Part shown: positions 61,501 through 64,000 of the stretch, piece after piece
Numbering within the stretch: position 1 is the stretch's first letter
Layout: each line of letters starts with the position of its first letter
Assembly (NCBI GenBank): GCA_024220505.1
Contig: JAKZZE010000005.1
Location: 394,501 to 458,500, forward strand
Source: Rhizopus arrhizus
Taxonomy: Eukaryota > Mucoromycota > Mucoromycetes > Mucorales > Rhizopodaceae
Length of the DNA stretch: 64,000 nt
Direction of reading: 5' to 3'
Translations under genes and position numbers: made by a program
The notes under the pieces: generated by a model
What the model saw: only the letters and a program-made list of their open reading frames with translations
Told to the model about the DNA's origin: nothing
Databases searched by the model: none

Positions 61501-61862
61501 CTGAAAGAAGTCGTTGCATACGTTGGCGTCTTGGCTGGCTCCCTGGTGGTCGATACAAATCCTGCCCTCGACACCCTGGCCAATCCTTCACAAAAGCCCA
61601 TACCATTCATTGTCTCCAGATGCATCGTAGACTCATGATGCCCGAAACCATCTCTGATCCATTGTCTTTCCTTTTAAATATGCTACCTACCAAGAAACCT
61701 CGCTCTCCTAACACAACACTCTCGTGGACCATTCGCTGGCCAACTATATGCAGAATCCTATATGAACTCGATTACCTATATCACGCTAAGATCCCACCTA
61801 CTCCGCCCACTCACCTTGGGCAAAGACTCTTAGAATGGCTACCCTCTTCTCCTTCTCACTAG
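58566..61862 (+). CDS. LINE ORF2: AP-endonuclease and reverse transcriptase
   Basis: 1098 aa. The endonuclease spans residues ~1-230 with LLITETWL (metal-binding Glu), ICGDLNARLG and a final DSYHKF, where the usual SDH reads SYH. A linker follows, then the reverse transcriptase: KKAPGPDHLRQEML, VPIYKKGDPTEPGNHRPISL, motif A FLDIKSAYDTVD, motif B GVLQGSILSPFLYSIYIN, motif C LLYADDVVLIA. The C-terminus carries a Cys/His cluster (SCPRHPGQSFTKAHTIHC). No RNase H. The ATG sits in TAATG with the ORF1 stop, so translation is probably coupled by termination-reinitiation. Confidence 0.95.
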   Translation: MTTISISLFNATGLPKQAISPLLKLAESSSVLLITETWLLSPNKYPTSWQQFHTYGQPIQSIKNRGSLGIALLVNPSCPFAVQYIPPRHSLLAKYTLSFVISKHLVHCLYLPPSLSHTEVSNILDLLPLDLPNITSTIICGDLNARLGHITGDTIQTHRGQILYDWTKSHDMIIWNERLAYGSPTYMTFNGSSIIDYFISTTELLCPQLLIRDDLSLDSYHKFMTLSFQVTTPSPRTNAPKRILWRLNKLKDDQLRSQYVEHFSHITKDLIPTNVPPFDNRSSAATYIEQFNRALCQAIYQSLDLVCGRHTRRTNDFQQQFWTRELQEVFDLKEYYYRKWRKAQGINCLKYWLLHQETKAKLRRMIQQRRRETWKDFCNKMEKGEYTKAIARLCKIRKNRNLKPSFSTIDGPEQAAEVMASHLQTIYSGRLLQDMDEDHSLRYHTTPFSQDTCPILLDDVKDALRQLPPKKAPGPDHLRQEMLAPLQPAIAPILLFLFQLCWTWSYTPADWRLAQVVPIYKKGDPTEPGNHRPISLTSVFRKLLERSIHHFLIDHSPPLDIAQGGFRESRGSLDQALCLAEICTVLRRHYRITPVLAFLDIKSAYDTVDRRQIWHTLEKTAPAALINLLRNLFDEVQIEVLLNNTASTRFSPVTGVLQGSILSPFLYSIYINELPRLLRLRPITMDISPTELILRLNCLLYADDVVLIAAKADMPSLLKTCEDHSYKLGYRWNPSKCVILDPMQPSSSYTLYGEPIPKQPSFPYLGIPFRPGGYLDAVALVNQNKTKALATMNQLSAIGVHPKGFSPLLGTRFYSHIVRAQLEYGLAITKITKFLSKQLEDAQNVCLRRIFGGSHTSSIAVMLHMSKLPTMQERAYALQSQFLLRSLTLPEDALLHHLLPHIRQSRSHSQWYKLSRSPIWKRCLPDPESLDRRSLKSIQRDYRQGNLDHKRSTYASVLLQHCRTTISLDPVLWLPMSKSERSRCIRWRLGWLPGGRYKSCPRHPGQSFTKAHTIHCLQMHRRLMMPETISDPLSFLLNMLPTKKPRSPNTTLSWTIRWPTICRILYELDYLYHAKIPPTPPTHLGQRLLEWLPSSPSH

Positions 61863-62043
61863 TGTGTTTTACACTTGATCCCATTCATTTTTTCCAAAGC
61901 ATTTTTACCCTTGATCCCAAAAGGGTTTTTTAGTCACCACTATCCTTCCTTTATGAACTGCCTCGGGCGGAAAAGATGTAATATTACAATCGTGCGCCCA
62001 ATAGAGGTTTAATTATTTATAAATAAAAAAAATTAGTTTAATC

Positions 62044-62057
62044 GTACTTTCGATTTT
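62044..62057. repeat. Target-site duplication of full-length LINE, right copy
   Basis: GTACTTTCGATTTT directly after the element 3' end TTTAATC. It continues into a T run that, on the minus strand, is an AAA-coding stretch of the interrupted gene. Confidence 0.92.
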
Positions 62058-63425
62058 TTTTTTCTTCCTCTCATTTCTTATTAATTCGATTTTATCACAT
62101 GTATCTTTTGATAAGTTGTTATAGACATCATCAATTTTACTGATCATATTCTAAGCAACGTAAAAAAGTAAAAGTCATTAACAAGTCCATTACAGAGTTT
62201 CGACTTTATGCTCTACCAACTTACGCCAATCAATAAAAATCCAGTCATAATATCATCAATAGCGCCTCCCTTGATTTCTTTGATTGTTTTAGGGTAATTG
62301 AAGGTGTAAACATTTTGTAGAACGTAAACGTTTTTATCGACGAGGTTTATGCAGCTAATGTGGCAGTTCATACCCATGATCTGAACAGTTGGGTGTTTGA
62401 TGCTTGGGAATTCTTTTGGGGTGAGGTTATGCAAAGAAGATATAATCGTATTTAAATGTTGTTTAACTGAGAGTGTAAGCTTCAAGGCATCTTTGTAATA
62501 TTTTCCTCGATTGCTAAGGGAGACAGAGGCAACTTTCCCATTCACAATATCAACTTCTGTTTCATCTTTTTCAGCTATTATTCTAATATCAAGTTTGAAG
62601 GCTAAATTCGATTCTTTGCAGCTTGTGGAGAAAGTGTCCCCCCTAGAGAAATGAAGTGAAATCAACTTTCAGGGTACTCGGCTTTCTATCCAATTTACTT
62701 ACCATCGCAGAAGTGCTTTTTGCTGGTGGCTATGAGATATTTGGTACTTATAATATGAAAACAGTAAGAAGTCAATAGCTAACAACTACTATTTATTAAG
62801 TAAGAAAAAGGAGAGGAATTAATAATTTAGAATGAACCCTGGATTATATTGTCTGACGTAGGCTGGACTGAGATCAATAACAAAATAATAAATAAAGACA
62901 ACATTAATGACCAAACACGACAGGCTAAAGTAGTATTCGAAAAGGTTACCCCAGTACCGTATGAGCAGTGACTGTTCCGAGCATTTTTTTAAGTATTTGT
63001 CGTTTAAAGAAGAGGGATTGTAGGCACAAGCGTACAAACTAAACAAAATGTTAATACTTCACATTTTAGTTAAAGTTTGTTCAGCTTACATGTGCACGCA
63101 AATTTTTTTTAAAATCATTTCTTGTTGGCCATTAGGTTTAAAAGTATCCAATTCTTCATATTTCTTTCTTAATGATCTAATTCCATCAACCTAAGACAAA
63201 CGTGAGAAATAATGTTATATGGTAAACCGATTAATCATAAAAAGAAAAGCTTTACATTATTAAAGTCAAAGGGAGGGGCCAAAGAATATCGTTCATAGTC
63301 GTCATGTTCGAATTTTCTTAAAAAAAATTTTATGTTCGCACCACCCAACAGAGCAATTTGACCGTTTTGTTTGTCACTTGAAATATCAATTATTGAATTT
63401 TTGGAAAGACTCAAGGAAAAAAATT
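62048..63425 (-). pseudogene. Nuclease-like family gene, interrupted at both ends
   Basis: Minus-strand exons: ~63425-63256 (SLSKNSIIDISSDKQ..., LLGGANIKFFLRKFEHDDYERY), 63190-63090 (VDGIRSLRKKYEELDTFKP), 63038-~62919 (SLLIRYWGNLFEYYF; donor weak), 62729-62703, 62642-62225 (RWGDTFSTSCKESNLAFKLD onward) and 62150-62048 (MISKIDDVYNNLSKDT). The largest exon has VQIMGMNCHISCINLV and FNYPKTIKEI, matching the order of FQINGYNITFFLTRLR and FPRSLEEL in the 41.6-kb pseudogene. The possible nuclease core reads KLDIRII...EVDIVNGKVA, so the Glu-x-Lys element is degenerate. The 5' end abuts a recombinase ORF, and the 3' end is split off by LINE/MITE insertions. Introns look intact, so decay is recent. The function is unknown. 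Confidence 0.6.
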
Positions 63426-63998
63426 GGATGTCGTATCTAATTCAATCCTTGTTGGCTCCGATTCGTCTTCCAATGTGGTACTGTTTTCAGCATTCGAAAA
63501 AATTGATTGTTGAATTCTCGTACTTCTGAGGTGTCTTCTTGGAGGTCTATAGTAAAACTTTTCAAACGTGTTTGAGCTTCGGCTCCAGTTTGCATGATCC
63601 ATGACCTGGTTAATAGAGGCTCCCAGCATCACTGCCTTTGTACTTGTTGCTGACCGCAATGAATGTGCTTTGTATCGTCTGTCTACTCCAGCTTTTTCCA
63701 TAGCTGTTTGAATCCATTTACCGACCGTACTTGCTTGAACAGAAGTAGTTGGTTTGGTATCTACCTCTAAATACCCCAAAAACAAGGTATGATCTACTGC
63801 TAAATGCTGTCTATGTTGGTTTGTCAATTCCATAAAACGAAACAAGTTTCGGACGAAACATAGATCTTCTTCTTGGATCACTCCTAGTTGGATATTCTTG
63901 GTGTTGGTTTCTTTTGGCTGGCGAATATGCAACCAGATACTATCAGGAACGCCGTCTGTGTGCGTAAATTGAACATCTCTCCATTGGATCCGGCCCAC
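63411..63998 (-). CDS. DIRS-like tyrosine recombinase, C-terminal part (runs off the window)
   Basis: 195 residues visible, ending at a TGA (stop 63411-63413). It contains KAHSLRSATSTKAVMLG (catalytic His-x-x-Arg), then MDHANWSRSSNTFEKFYYRP with a His/Trp and the nucleophile Tyr, as in tyrosine recombinases of DIRS-type retrotransposons. The first catalytic Arg and the element's RT/RNase H would lie beyond 64000. A Crypton recombinase is an alternative. The stop overlaps the first readable codons of the nuclease-like gene in another frame, so the element boundary lies here. Confidence 0.75.
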   Translation of the reverse strand: MGRIQWRDVQFTHTDGVPDSIWLHIRQPKETNTKNIQLGVIQEEDLCFVRNLFRFMELTNQHRQHLAVDHTLFLGYLEVDTKPTTSVQASTVGKWIQTAMEKAGVDRRYKAHSLRSATSTKAVMLGASINQVMDHANWSRSSNTFEKFYYRPPRRHLRSTRIQQSIFSNAENSTTLEDESEPTRIELDTTSNFFP

Positions 63999-64000
63999 AT

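Larger units (their letters stand above)
57320..62043 (+). mobile_element. Full-length APE-type non-LTR retrotransposon (LINE), apparently intact
   Basis: 4.72-kb element bounded by exact 14-bp target-site duplications. It has a 77-bp 5' UTR, ORF1 (57397-58566), ORF2 (58566-61862) and a 181-bp 3' UTR ending TTTAATC without a poly(A) tail. Both ORFs are free of stops and frameshifts. GC content is visibly higher than in the surrounding DNA. It lies in sense opposite to the nuclease-like gene it interrupts. No RNase H domain is seen after the reverse transcriptase. The clade (Tad-like, L1-like or other) cannot be set without a tree. Confidence 0.95.

Overview
The window reads as nuclear DNA of an early-diverging fungus, most likely a member of the Mucorales (Mucoromycota). 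The host genes are eukaryotic, AT-rich and densely split by introns of about 48-80 nt with GTAAGT-type donors and TAG/CAG acceptors. The mobile elements (an APE-type LINE, a DIRS-like tyrosine-recombinase element, Tc1-like relics) and the multicopy nuclease-like genes also fit that group. I cannot name the species. I found no tRNA, rRNA or CRISPR array.

Layout. 0.7-31.4 kb is a housekeeping block: OST3 (oligosaccharyltransferase), SMC1 (cohesin), RPL20/eL20, a choline/ethanolamine kinase, a GH27 alpha-galactosidase-like enzyme, an SMG6/EST1-like nuclease, a phospholipase D, two small Cys-rich orphan proteins, an HSL-type alpha/beta hydrolase, PRP4 (U4/U6 snRNP) and RAD5/HLTF. 34-37.8 kb holds a hexokinase and the NEDD8-E1 subunit ULA1. 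40-43.1 kb is a graveyard: a truncated ORF1-like relic fused to a decayed nuclease-like gene, then a Tc1-like transposase relic with a long terminal repeat. 44.4-54.7 kb returns to host genes: a SEL1-repeat protein, TBL1-like WD40 protein, a secreted orphan, MED22 and mitochondrial IDH1.

55.9-64 kb is the most interesting stretch. It starts with a second Tc1-like end and transposase relic. A second member of the nuclease-like family then follows on the minus strand. Its 5' end is cut off by a DIRS-like recombinase ORF. Its acidic C-terminal exon is separated from the rest by a 5.4-kb nest: a 94-bp MITE flanked on both sides, in mirror orientation, by two copies of the same LINE. One copy is full length with two intact ORFs; the other is 5'-truncated. 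Each has a 14-bp target-site duplication that begins exactly 2 bp outside a MITE end. This suggests a LINE whose endonuclease recognises the end of another transposon.

There are no operons. Several pairs converge with short gaps (GH27/SMG6, PRP4/RAD5, hexokinase/ULA1, SEL1/TBL1). Exon coordinates were worked out by hand from splice signals, reading phase and family similarity. Apart from the exceptions noted in the entries, exon lengths sum to whole codons.
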